A stretch of 64,000 bases of DNA from contig CABZIF010000004.1 in assembly GCA_902525735.1 (NCBI GenBank), positions 1-64,000 of the forward strand, written 5' to 3'. The notes below the pieces were generated by a model, which made no database searches, was not told where the DNA came from, and saw nothing but the letters and a program-made list of their open reading frames with translations. The first letter of the stretch is position 1, and the number at the start of each line of letters is the position of its first letter. The translations under genes were made by a program, and so were the position numbers. Below, one piece after another: positions 25,656-34,150 of this stretch. The stretch is from an uncultured SAR86 cluster bacterium. Its GTDB lineage: Bacteria > Pseudomonadota > Gammaproteobacteria > Magnimaribacterales > AG-339-G14.

Positions 25656-26279
25656 ATGAATTTATATGAAAAATATGTTCTTCCTAAGGTTCTAAATTGT
25701 ACTTGTGGCTCCAAACCTATAAAACTTCAAAGAGAGAAAATTGTCCCTCTCGCTCAAGGTAAAATTTTAGAAATTGGTGTGGGCTCTGGACTTAATATTC
25801 CTTTTTATAATCAGGCAGTTATTGATGAATTTCACGCTATTGAGCCTTCCAGAGAACTATGTGACATGGCAAGAAAAGTAGCTGAAGATGAAGATGTTAA
25901 TATTAAATTTTACGAGTGTAGTGCTGAAAATATTCCTCTTCCAGATAATTATTTTGATAATGTAATTATCACCTATACGATGTGCACTATTCCTGAGGTT
26001 ATGAAGGCAAACAAAGAAATTCTTCGAGTTTTAAAACTAAATGGAAAACTACTTTTTTGTGAACATGGTTTATCTCCAGAACAAAAAATTGCTAAATGGC
26101 AATCCAGAATAAATTTTATATGGGGAAAAATTGCTGGAGGATGCAATTTAAATAGAAACATTCCTGAACTAATTAAAAAATCTGGATTTGAAATATTAAA
26201 TTTGGAAGAAATGTACTTACCTAATACTCCTAAAATAGCTGGTTACAATTATTGGGGAACGGCATTAAAAAAAAGCTAA
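25656..26279 (+). CDS. Class I SAM-dependent methyltransferase (UbiE/methyltransf_11 type)
   Basis: A 207-residue methyltransferase with the SAM-binding loop ILEIGVGSGLNIPFY near 35-49, an acidic residue of motif II in HAIEPS, and the motif IV region ENIPLPDNYFDNVIITYTMCTIP. Proteins of this size are common in gammaproteobacteria, with substrates mostly unknown. The N-terminus LNCTCGSKPIKLQREKIVPLA carries two cysteines that might bind metal. The GH5-like gene follows after 3 bases, so the two are likely co-expressed. Confidence 0.8.
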   Translation: MNLYEKYVLPKVLNCTCGSKPIKLQREKIVPLAQGKILEIGVGSGLNIPFYNQAVIDEFHAIEPSRELCDMARKVAEDEDVNIKFYECSAENIPLPDNYFDNVIITYTMCTIPEVMKANKEILRVLKLNGKLLFCEHGLSPEQKIAKWQSRINFIWGKIAGGCNLNRNIPELIKKSGFEILNLEEMYLPNTPKIAGYNYWGTALKKS

Positions 26280-26282
26280 TTT

Positions 26283-27323
26283 ATGACTCGCTGGTCATCA
26301 AAAAAAATAAATGAATGGTACTCTGAACATGAGTGGTTAATCGGATCAAATTTTTTACCTAGCACTGCAATAAATCAATTGGAAATGTTTCAAAGTGAAA
26401 CATTTGATGAAAAAACAATCAGAAAAGAATTGGGCTTAGCAAAGTCATTGGGATTTAACTCTATGAGAGTTTACTTACATGATCTTCTTTGGGACATAAA
26501 GAATGAATTTTTGATTAACTTTGAAAAATTTCTTTCAATCTGTGAAGAGAATAATATTAAACCAATTATTGTTTTATTTGACGACTGTCACAGAGCAAAT
26601 CCTAAACTAGGTGCTCAATATCTTCCTGTTAAAGGAATTCATAATTCAGGCTGGAGCCAAAGCCCTGGTCATAAAATTGTAAAAGATATTAATGATGGAT
26701 GCTTGTCAGAATTAAAGAGATTGAAATATTTTACACAAGGGGTTTTGGATTTATTTAGGCATGATCGAAGGATTTTGCTTTGGGATTTATACAACGAACC
26801 TGGTCAATTTGGAATTGGAGAACAATCATTAAATTTTTTAAAGCTTGTTTGGGATTGGGCATTCGAAGTAAGGCCGGATCAACCTTTGACAAGCTGTATG
26901 GATGGCTCGATTGGAGAAAAGATTATAGCTTTAAATAGCGAAAAGTCTGATGTAATCACTTTCCATACTTACGAAGCAGATAAACTTGAACCAACTATTA
27001 AAGAATTATCTATTTTTGACAGACCAATTATTTGTACAGAATACATGGCCAGAGAATTTGGAACTACTTTTGAATTTAGTTTGCCTATTTTTAAAAAACA
27101 TAATGTGGGTTGTTATAATTGGGGTTTTGTAGCTGGCAAAAGTCAAACGCATTTTGGTTGGGAGACAATTTTGAAATTGAAAGAATCAGTTGAAAATAAA
27201 GATTTTGTTACTGATATTAGAGAAATTCCAGAGCCAAAAATTTGGTTTCATGACATTTATAGAATGGATGGAAGCCCCTTCGATCAAAAAGAAGTTGATT
27301 TTATAAAAAATTTTTTAAGTTAA
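26283..27323 (+). CDS. GH5-like glycoside hydrolase (clan GH-A), cytoplasmic
   Basis: A 346-residue (beta/alpha)8 protein of the GH5/clan A type. It shows FNSMRVYLHDLLW near 58, a histidine in FDDCHRANP near 103, the acid/base Glu172 in LLWDLYNEPG, FHTYEAD near 227 and the nucleophile candidate Glu253 in IICTEYMARE. Such proteins are often labelled beta-xylanase or mannanase, but the exact substrate is not readable from sequence. There is no signal peptide, so it would act inside the cell on imported or recycled sugars. Its stop codon shares a TTAA with that of the esterase on the other strand. Confidence 0.75.
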   Translation: MTRWSSKKINEWYSEHEWLIGSNFLPSTAINQLEMFQSETFDEKTIRKELGLAKSLGFNSMRVYLHDLLWDIKNEFLINFEKFLSICEENNIKPIIVLFDDCHRANPKLGAQYLPVKGIHNSGWSQSPGHKIVKDINDGCLSELKRLKYFTQGVLDLFRHDRRILLWDLYNEPGQFGIGEQSLNFLKLVWDWAFEVRPDQPLTSCMDGSIGEKIIALNSEKSDVITFHTYEADKLEPTIKELSIFDRPIICTEYMAREFGTTFEFSLPIFKKHNVGCYNWGFVAGKSQTHFGWETILKLKESVENKDFVTDIREIPEPKIWFHDIYRMDGSPFDQKEVDFIKNFLS

Positions 27324-28315
27324 TTTTTAATCTTTAGCTTTTCAAAAATTTTATATATCTCTTCAGCGGTGTTGATATCATTTACGTTGCCGCCAAAGAA
27401 TGAGCTGTATTTAACATTTGGAGAGGCATAAATATGTCCTCCATTTACTAAAGTATAGAGGGCAACAATTTTACTTCCGATAACATCTTTTTTTGTTACT
27501 GAACTATTTAAATTTTCGTCTCTTTCAGGAAGAATTTTAAAATTTTCTTCTTCAAAAGATGATAAATCTCTCCAATATTTATAAGATTCTTCAGAAGAAA
27601 TCACTTCTCCCCTGCTATCGTTTCCAAGTAACGACACCAAACCTCCATTGAATGGATTTATCGGATCATTTGTTCCATTAAAAATTGCCATATTTACTTC
27701 TACTTCAGAAATATCACAGTCGTTATTATTTTTAATAGGGAGATTTGCTACTAGAGGAGCATGCAGAAAAGTGCTATTTGGAATCTCATATGCAAGTTTG
27801 TAAACCATATGACCGCCATTAGAAATTCCCGTGGAGATAATATTATTTTTATTAATTCCAAAGTCTTTCTCAATTAAATTTATTACTTTTTTGTAATATC
27901 CAATGTCGTCGACATCTTTTAGATTTGCTTCGTAGTCTGCTGAGCCTCTGCAATCGTTCCAAAAATTTTTATAACCTTGAGGATATACAACGAGAAATCC
28001 TTTTTCTTGAGCTAAATATTCAAAATCAAATCCTGTTGCACCTCTCATCCCCGCGGATGTTCCATAAGATCCATGAAAAATAAAAAAAACTGGAGCGTTT
28101 TTCTTAAGTGAATCTGGCACAAAGACATCAAAAGTTCTATCAAGATTATCGTGAGTGAGAGAGTAGCTTTTGAGTTTTCCTTGAGCAGGTTCAGGTCTTA
28201 AAATCTCTATATTGATGTAATGATTGAGAAAAGTTACAGATAGAAATGATCCTAAAATAATTCCAAAAATAAATATAAAAAATTTTGAAGAGAGGCTTTT
28301 TTTGAAAAAATTCAT
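27320..28315 (-). CDS. Membrane-anchored PHB-depolymerase/LpqC-like esterase
   Basis: A 331-residue alpha/beta hydrolase of the esterase-PHB type. Residues about 11-31 form a membrane anchor, so the catalytic part faces the periplasm. The oxyanion segment FFIFHGSYGTS is near residue 76, VVYPQGYKNFW near 108, the nucleophilic serine sits in STGISNGGHMVY near 162, an acid candidate in FNGTNDPINPF near 212, and the histidine in VNGGHIYASP near 295. Substrates may be short polyesters or feruloyl-type esters. It is last in the minus-strand run; its ATG overlaps the stop of a 29-residue peptide gene by one base (TAATG). Confidence 0.8.
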   Translation of the reverse strand: MNFFKKSLSSKFFIFIFGIILGSFLSVTFLNHYINIEILRPEPAQGKLKSYSLTHDNLDRTFDVFVPDSLKKNAPVFFIFHGSYGTSAGMRGATGFDFEYLAQEKGFLVVYPQGYKNFWNDCRGSADYEANLKDVDDIGYYKKVINLIEKDFGINKNNIISTGISNGGHMVYKLAYEIPNSTFLHAPLVANLPIKNNNDCDISEVEVNMAIFNGTNDPINPFNGGLVSLLGNDSRGEVISSEESYKYWRDLSSFEEENFKILPERDENLNSSVTKKDVIGSKIVALYTLVNGGHIYASPNVKYSSFFGGNVNDINTAEEIYKIFEKLKIKN

Positions 28316-28404
28316 TAAGCAATAAATATTAAATAATAAGTCGTTCCAATAAACCCTAAAGATATACCGAAAATAAGGAAGAGACTTAATTTCAATATTT
28401 TCAT
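28315..28404 (-). CDS. 29-residue membrane micropeptide, translationally coupled at both ends
   Basis: Between the two hydrolase genes lies a frame of 29 codons plus stop. Its ATG shares one base with the stop of the upstream dienelactone-hydrolase-like gene, and its TAA shares one base with the ATG of the downstream esterase, so both junctions read TAATG. The peptide starts MKILKLSLFLIFGISLG and is hydrophobic almost to its end, which fits a single membrane helix with two lysines inside. Two perfect overlaps make chance unlikely. It may partner the membrane-anchored esterase, whose anchor has a similar IFGIILG pattern; that role is inference. Confidence 0.65.
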   Translation of the reverse strand: MKILKLSLFLIFGISLGFIGTTYYLIFIA

Positions 28405-29330
28405 TAAGACAAATTATTTTTTAAGAAATTAATGCTGTCTTTAAAAGATGACTTTCTTGCATTCCAATTTCTTCCAAGGGAAGCCCCGATTGGTGCAGAG
28501 CCAGATTCAATCAATTTAAGTCTGCCTTCTGGTGTATTCATCTCGAATCTTTCTCCAGAATCACTTTCATAATATAAGTTTCCATTTTTATCGATCTTGC
28601 TTGGCTTATTGCTGAGTGCAATTGCATCAGGAAGGAATTTTACTGGATCCACTCTATCAAAAGAATGGTGGCTATTTTCATAAAGAATAACTGAACTATT
28701 TCCTCCAGACTCATTAATAGCTTTGGATAAATTTTCTATTAAAATCGAAGGAGTATAATCATCATCTTTTCCGATTAGACTGAGTATGGGATTCTTGTTC
28801 CATCTCATTTCTTCAGGCCAAACATAAGCACCGGGATAAAAAGCTAAAAAACCTTTAAATCTCTCTCCGTTTGGAGCTAATTTTTCAGCTAGTGGCTCCC
28901 AAGCGGCATATACTGCAGTTGACCCGCCAAAACTCCAACCTGCAATAAAAATGTTGTTTTTTTGAATTTTTGGGTGATGAGATAGATGTTTTAAAGCTTC
29001 GTAACAATCGGTAAGTGACATAGAAACTGTAACCTGCATTTGATCTTGATAAATTGTTTTTACATTCCTAGACTCAAAACTATGAACCTTGAAAATTGCA
29101 AAGCCATTTTCTAAAAAATTGATAGAGTGATCTTGTGAACTAATCCCCCATCCCATACTGCCATGCATACATATCACGAGCGGATAAGAATCCTTTTTTT
29201 CTTCTGGAAGAATCAAGGTCCCAAACGCCTGATGAATTTCTTGTTTGGTTGAATTTAATATATCTGTGAACTCAAATGGACTGGCTGACTCATAAAAGAA
29301 GTCTCCTTCTTCATTTTGAGAAAAATTCAT
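28404..29330 (-). CDS. Dienelactone-hydrolase-like alpha/beta hydrolase
   Basis: A 308-residue soluble alpha/beta hydrolase. The visible triad is the serine in AGWSFGGSTAVY near 146, the aspartate in GKDDDYTPS near 198 and the histidine in YENSHHSFDRV near 227; the oxyanion strand is LVICMHGSMGW near 51. The protein resembles dienelactone hydrolase family members, which open lactones or cleave small esters. After the fold there is a C-terminal tail with YYESDSGERFEMNTPEG. It lies 7 bases after the CmcJ-like gene and is coupled to the micropeptide downstream. The substrate is unknown. Confidence 0.78.
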   Translation of the reverse strand: MNFSQNEEGDFFYESASPFEFTDILNSTKQEIHQAFGTLILPEEKKDSYPLVICMHGSMGWGISSQDHSINFLENGFAIFKVHSFESRNVKTIYQDQMQVTVSMSLTDCYEALKHLSHHPKIQKNNIFIAGWSFGGSTAVYAAWEPLAEKLAPNGERFKGFLAFYPGAYVWPEEMRWNKNPILSLIGKDDDYTPSILIENLSKAINESGGNSSVILYENSHHSFDRVDPVKFLPDAIALSNKPSKIDKNGNLYYESDSGERFEMNTPEGRLKLIESGSAPIGASLGRNWNARKSSFKDSINFLKNNLS

Positions 29331-29337
29331 TTTTGAT

Positions 29338-30138
29338 TTAATTAAAAAAACAGATGGCTCTGACTTCTAAACTCATTCTTGGAGACACATCTTTACCCTC
29401 GAAAGATATATCGTCAAAAGCGCTATGAAGAGTTGGCATAAAAGGATTCAAAGTTGAATCATAGGTTTTAAACATTAAAACCTCATCTCTATTCATTTTT
29501 GGATAATAATTCCATTCGTGCTTGTCGCTATGAGAAGATTGAAATATCTCAACTGTCAAAGAATCTTCTTGATCCTCTAAATAATTATGAAGATCTGTAG
29601 GAATTAATTCTTTCTCAGAAACGGTTCTGGAATCGCAGACTGCAAAAGGAGCGTCTAAACCGTCCTTATCAAATCTTCTCCAAAGATTAAAAACCATTAT
29701 TTTTGATGGGTTGCTATTAGTTTCTTGGAGGAGGGGTTCAAGAGTGTTTTTAAAATTTGGTGTGAAATCGTTATGGACTAATCTGTGTGCACCTTTTCTT
29801 TCACCTGACTCTACTTGAGCCTCGTTTCTAGAAATATGCGAGACTATATGAACCTCATCCGCCTTTGTTTTATCTTTAACTAATTTAGTCATTTCAGGAT
29901 AATAGATCTGAGAAACCTCGTTGTCATCAAAGAAATCTTTAACAGAAGATTTGTGACTTAATAATTCAAATCCTCCCATCTCAATCTTGAAATCTTTTAA
30001 TCTTGCGTTTTGTATAATTTTTTTATAAGAACTATGATTTGGCATCGAAGGGTCTTCCTCTTGCAAACCAAACGCTGGTTTTGACTCCCCTTCTTTCAGA
30101 GGATTTCTATAATTAAAATAAGCTTCTATTTTTTCCAT
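29338..30138 (-). CDS. CmcJ/NvfI-family putative 2-oxoglutarate-dependent oxygenase
   Basis: This 266-residue protein has the pattern of the CmcJ/NvfI (AsaB-like) family. It has HRLVHNDFTP with a His122-x-Asp124 metal pair, VFNLWRRF near 150, DAPFAVCDSRTVSEKEL near 162-178, WNYYPKMNRDEVLMFKTYDS near 209-228, then His238 and a final PRMSLEVRAICFF with two arginines. Fungal and bacterial members take part in secondary metabolism, such as cephamycin methoxylation and novofumigatonin synthesis. No partner gene of those pathways is seen here. The reaction is unassigned. It sits between PAP2 and hydrolase genes in the packed run. Confidence 0.72.
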   Translation of the reverse strand: MEKIEAYFNYRNPLKEGESKPAFGLQEEDPSMPNHSSYKKIIQNARLKDFKIEMGGFELLSHKSSVKDFFDDNEVSQIYYPEMTKLVKDKTKADEVHIVSHISRNEAQVESGERKGAHRLVHNDFTPNFKNTLEPLLQETNSNPSKIMVFNLWRRFDKDGLDAPFAVCDSRTVSEKELIPTDLHNYLEDQEDSLTVEIFQSSHSDKHEWNYYPKMNRDEVLMFKTYDSTLNPFMPTLHSAFDDISFEGKDVSPRMSLEVRAICFFN

Positions 30139-30169
30139 ATCAATATTTTATCTTGAAATAAATTAAAAG

Positions 30170-31033
30170 CTAGACTAACTTAAGCTTGGTCCATATTGTC
30201 GGGATCAACCAAGTGACTATTAGCGAGAAAGTTATTCCAAGAACATAACTAACTAATACACCAATAATTCCCTGAACTGTAATTGCTTCATTGATGTTAC
30301 TGATGACCATCATAGTTATAAAAACTAGAATAGTGCTTATCAAAACAACTGGGATCTTAATAAGTTCAGATTTATTTATTTCAATATCGGAAGCAAATAC
30401 ATACCAGCCAAACATCACACCCAAAAACCAAGCACTCGGCTCATGGTCAATATGTGTTGGATAGGATATATAATAAATAATTTGTGAAAACAATATTGCA
30501 ACTATCCATGTTTTATTGTTTAAAAGATCGTTAAATTTATAAATAGTTGCTGAGTACCATATTGCTAAAATTATTATTCCAATTAAAAGTCCAGCAAAAA
30601 CATCTCCGATGTCGTGGACACCAAGATACATTCTGCTAAAAGAAACTAATCCGATCATCAAAATGCAAAAAGTAGTGAGCCAGTTTTTTTTAAATTCTAT
30701 AGCAATTAAGCCCCATAAAGTCACAGCTATTTGAGCATGCCCGCTTGGCCAACCATAAGATTGTCCAATCCTAGGATCAAGCATAAATTCCATTGCGGGT
30801 CTTGGGTCTTGAAAATAATCCTTCAAAAACCCATTTATCAAACCTGAAATAAACAGCAACATTGCAATTCTAGAAAATTTTTCTGGAGACCAGTAAAAAT
30901 ATCCAAACGAAAGGAATAAAATTAAAAAAGTTGGGTATCCTGCCAATGAAACCAAATCAAAAAATATATTTAAAAAAGGAGTTCTTAAATCTAAAACCCA
31001 TGATAAATCATTCCACAAAGATACAACTTCCAT
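30170..31033 (-). CDS. PAP2-family membrane phosphatase
   Basis: A 287-residue integral membrane protein with the type 2 phosphatidic acid phosphatase signature: KDYFQDPRP near 68, WPSGHAQIAVTLWG near 95 and SRMYLGVHDIGDVFAG near 133, giving the three catalytic motifs with both histidines. Around seven hydrophobic segments are present, with a longer C-terminal membrane part than in simple PgpB-type enzymes. Likely substrates are lipid phosphates, such as undecaprenyl or isoprenyl diphosphate. It lies 3 bases after the PhyH-like gene in the packed minus-strand run. Confidence 0.82.
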   Translation of the reverse strand: MEVVSLWNDLSWVLDLRTPFLNIFFDLVSLAGYPTFLILFLSFGYFYWSPEKFSRIAMLLFISGLINGFLKDYFQDPRPAMEFMLDPRIGQSYGWPSGHAQIAVTLWGLIAIEFKKNWLTTFCILMIGLVSFSRMYLGVHDIGDVFAGLLIGIIILAIWYSATIYKFNDLLNNKTWIVAILFSQIIYYISYPTHIDHEPSAWFLGVMFGWYVFASDIEINKSELIKIPVVLISTILVFITMMVISNINEAITVQGIIGVLVSYVLGITFSLIVTWLIPTIWTKLKLV

Positions 31034-31036
31034 GTC

Positions 31037-31927
31037 TTATTTTCTTTCGCTGGAATCTGAAACTAACTTATCGGCACTATTGATAACGCCATATTTGTCT
31101 TCAAAATCTCCAAACATTTTTTCTGGTGAAACAGATTCTAGTTCACCATTTTTATCTTCTGGGTCAGAATAAAAGCCTAATACGTAACCCCCTTTTGAAT
31201 AACCCATTAAAGCTCTCAACTCTGGAGTCAAATCTTTTGCAATGTGTGGGGGACAAGATAGATATTGGTTTTCTTCTTGTCTTAGCCAAGTTGGAGCATA
31301 ATGCAGAAATACGCCAAGTCTATTTTCATCAGAATTATTTGCTCCTCCACCATGTATTACTGAACCGGTATAAATAAAAACAGATCCTTTCTTCATTTCG
31401 GCAAAACATATTTCTCCTTCTAAAGGTTCTCTATTTCTATCCCATTTGTGAGAGCCTGGGACAACCTGAGTGGCTCCATTTTCTTTTGTAAAATCAGTAA
31501 TTGCCCAAACCGTGCTAAGTTGAGTTTCTATTTTTCTTGGAATGTAACCTCCCCATACTCCTCTGTCCCTATGCAATATTTGTTCACTTTCGCCTGGTGC
31601 AATATCAATTGCGGATGTGAAATGTAATTGATAACCATCGCTATGCGGTTCTAGAAACCTTTTAGATACTTCATTTATTTTAGGATCTAATGCCAAGACT
31701 CTGCATTCTGAAGATCGAGCCATTAAAGCCCCGACTCTCCTTGTATTGAAGCCGGTAAAATCATCTTGACCTTCTTTAGTATTGACTAAATAAGGATTAA
31801 GTTCTTCTGAAATTTTATCTAACTGATTTTGACTAAGTACATTATCAATTATTACGCCTGCGTCTTGGTCAATTATTTCCAACACTTCTTCAATTGAAGC
31901 ATCAGCATTTAAATGTCTTATCCCCAT
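31037..31927 (-). CDS. PhyH-family iron/2-oxoglutarate dioxygenase
   Basis: A 296-residue phytanoyl-CoA dioxygenase-family protein. The iron triad is visible as His119-x-Asp121 in ILHRDRG and His192 in GSVIHGGG, with Arg203 in SDENRLGV placed to hold 2-oxoglutarate. PhyH enzymes hydroxylate acyl-CoA, alkyl-lipid or natural-product substrates. The family is broad, so the substrate is not assigned. It is cytoplasmic, 25 bases after the aldo/keto reductase gene, with which it could act in sequence. Confidence 0.83.
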   Translation of the reverse strand: MGIRHLNADASIEEVLEIIDQDAGVIIDNVLSQNQLDKISEELNPYLVNTKEGQDDFTGFNTRRVGALMARSSECRVLALDPKINEVSKRFLEPHSDGYQLHFTSAIDIAPGESEQILHRDRGVWGGYIPRKIETQLSTVWAITDFTKENGATQVVPGSHKWDRNREPLEGEICFAEMKKGSVFIYTGSVIHGGGANNSDENRLGVFLHYAPTWLRQEENQYLSCPPHIAKDLTPELRALMGYSKGGYVLGFYSDPEDKNGELESVSPEKMFGDFEDKYGVINSADKLVSDSSERK

Positions 31928-31952
31928 AAATCACTCTCCCCTGAAAATTTAA

Positions 31953-32939
31953 TTATTCCATATTTTTAAAAAGTTTTTCTAACTTTGATATCATATCTTC
32001 ATCAAGCAACCCTTTTTCTTCTGCTTCAATACATTCCACTAATTCTTTTCTGTTCTTTACTCCCAGAATAACTGAGCCTACTTTGTTTGCGCTAAGTGCA
32101 TATCGATGAGCCAAAGAAGCTGGATTTTCATTGATTTTGTCAGCAAATTTCCTGAAAGGCAGAGCTTTTTCAAAATCTTTAAAATCTGCCTCATCAAAAC
32201 CTAAACTGTTTGGTTCTCTATCCATCGCAGCAGTCAAAGCGCCAGCTTGCACAGCTCTTATGGCCAAAATTGGAATTTCTTTGTTTTGGCACTCCTTTAA
32301 TATTTTATTTGGATTGTTTGTTTCACTAACATAGCCGATTGCTCCAATTGAATTTAAAACATTAACCGCACATTGCATTGCTTCGGGTGGTGTGGAAGAG
32401 TTAATTGCTTTAATTAAAGCTTCCTCTTGTCCTAAGCCAATGCCCCAGTGACTTATTTTTCCTTCCTGCTTAAGTTTTTCAAAAGCTGGGATTACTGCAT
32501 TAAAGTAACATGAGAGAGTAGTCCCGCTTGCCTCTCTTGTTTCATCGAATTTAAAAAAACGAAAATCATCTTCAATTAATTGAGAGTGAAGTAGAAATAA
32601 ATCTACTTTTTCTAACTGCATCGTTTCAAGGCTTCTGCACAAAGAATTATTTAATATTTCGTAGACTTCTGAATCTTTAGGATTGCCCAGTCTACATTTG
32701 GTAGTAACTTTTATATTTTCTAAATTTTTATCTTTCAAAGCCAAGCCAAGAACCCTTTCGGCTTCGCCTTTTCCATACATTGGCGCAACATCAAAATGAT
32801 TGATACCAGAATTATAGGCAAGGTTTACTGTTTCAATAGCTTCTTCTCTCGAAGTTTCTCCCCAAACATTTCCTATTCCCCCGCCCCCTAAAGTTAGCGA
32901 GCTGACCGAGCCAAAAGGTTTGAATTTTCTTTGTTCCAT
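31953..32939 (-). CDS. Aldo/keto reductase
   Basis: A 328-residue NADPH-dependent reductase of the aldo/keto reductase barrel fold. Catalytic residues can be read as the aspartate and tyrosine in NHFDVAPMYGKGEAERVLG near 47-62 and a lysine in VTTKCRLG near 80; a histidine occurs in FLLHSQ near 118. The C-terminal VGSVILGVKNRKEL segment matches the NADP phosphate site. The N-terminal GGGGIGNVWG loop is glycine-rich. It starts 1 base after the FAD monooxygenase stop, so the two are probably co-translated. Confidence 0.83.
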   Translation of the reverse strand: MEQRKFKPFGSVSSLTLGGGGIGNVWGETSREEAIETVNLAYNSGINHFDVAPMYGKGEAERVLGLALKDKNLENIKVTTKCRLGNPKDSEVYEILNNSLCRSLETMQLEKVDLFLLHSQLIEDDFRFFKFDETREASGTTLSCYFNAVIPAFEKLKQEGKISHWGIGLGQEEALIKAINSSTPPEAMQCAVNVLNSIGAIGYVSETNNPNKILKECQNKEIPILAIRAVQAGALTAAMDREPNSLGFDEADFKDFEKALPFRKFADKINENPASLAHRYALSANKVGSVILGVKNRKELVECIEAEEKGLLDEDMISKLEKLFKNME

Positions 32940-32940
32940 A

Positions 32941-34122
32941 TTAATTATTTTGATTTTTATTAACTATTGATAAAGCATCGTAGCTATAAAGTTTGTTAAA
33001 AATTTTATTTCCTACATATCCCATGACCAGATTTCTTAAAATTGCAGCTAATCCAGATAAATGAAGAACTTTTGCATTTCTTCTTGCAGCTAATTGAACA
33101 TATGAAGTTCTTGGTTTACGAATTTTTTCAAATTGATTAAGCGCTTCCTCAATATCGTCAAAATTATCAATGCAATTTGCCAGAACTGCGCCATCCTCGA
33201 TAGCCATAGCTGCTCCTTGAGCTAAAAAAGGCAACATTGGGTGAGCGGCATCACCTAAAACTAAAATTCTTCCTTTGCTCCATTCTTTCATTGGAGGACG
33301 ATCATGCAGAGCCCACCTGTATAAAGTATTCGGATCAACATACTCTAATAAAGTTCCAATTGTTCTATTCCAACCTTTATAAATCCTTTTTAGTTCTTCA
33401 ATATCTCCTTTTTCTGACCAACTTTCGTTTAACCAGCCATCTTGTTCAACCAAACAGACGCAATTTAAATTTTTACCTCCATTAACGTGATAAGTTACAA
33501 AATGTTTGTTAGGCCCCAACCAAACAGTTGTATCGGGAAAAATTAAATTTTTTGGAAGTGAATCAACTGGAATTAGCATTCTCCATGCAACATTGCCAGT
33601 AAAAATTATTTCTTTTTTTCCAAATAATGAATCACTAACTTTAGAGTGAATGCCATCTGCTCCAATTATCAGATCGGCTTCGATTTTTTTTTCATCAACT
33701 TCGATAAAAGCAGAATTTTTATTGTTACCAACACTGGTTACTTTCATGTTGGTATGAATATTTATATTTTCAGCTTCAATTTTATTAAGTAAAACTCTTT
33801 GCAAGTCAGCTCTATGAATATCATAATTTGGCGAATTGAAATCATTTTTTATGAATTCGCCTAGTTTACGTTCGGTAATAACCTTTCCTGATAAATAATT
33901 AAGAAATTGAAAGGAATTGGGTTCAAATATGTAAGGCTCCAGATCTTTAAATAAATCTAGATAATTTAAAACTCTGGTCGCGTTTGGTGAGAGCTGAACT
34001 CCAGCTCCTAATTCAGATAAAATTTCAACTTGTTCGTAAATTTCAACTTTATAACCTTTCTTATGTAAGCAGAGAGCAGAAACTAGTCCGCCAATTCCAG
34101 CTCCAACAATAATTATATTCAT
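32941..34122 (-). CDS. FAD-dependent aromatic-ring-type monooxygenase
   Basis: A 393-residue flavoprotein of the salicylate / 3-hydroxybenzoate hydroxylase group. It shows the Rossmann loop IIVGAGIGGLVSAL at 4-17, ELGAGVQLSPNATRVL near 37, IIGADGIHSKV near 151 (the DG motif contacting FAD and NADPH) and VLGDAAHPMLPFLAQGAAMAIEDG near 285 (FAD ribityl binding). These enzymes hydroxylate phenolic acids using NAD(P)H and oxygen. The exact substrate is open. Its reductase-like neighbour and the two glutathione transferases upstream suggest a multistep oxidative pathway. Confidence 0.85.
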   Translation of the reverse strand: MNIIIVGAGIGGLVSALCLHKKGYKVEIYEQVEILSELGAGVQLSPNATRVLNYLDLFKDLEPYIFEPNSFQFLNYLSGKVITERKLGEFIKNDFNSPNYDIHRADLQRVLLNKIEAENINIHTNMKVTSVGNNKNSAFIEVDEKKIEADLIIGADGIHSKVSDSLFGKKEIIFTGNVAWRMLIPVDSLPKNLIFPDTTVWLGPNKHFVTYHVNGGKNLNCVCLVEQDGWLNESWSEKGDIEELKRIYKGWNRTIGTLLEYVDPNTLYRWALHDRPPMKEWSKGRILVLGDAAHPMLPFLAQGAAMAIEDGAVLANCIDNFDDIEEALNQFEKIRKPRTSYVQLAARRNAKVLHLSGLAAILRNLVMGYVGNKIFNKLYSYDALSIVNKNQNN

Positions 34123-34150
34123 GCTTTATTTAGAAAAACTTTCTAGTTTT

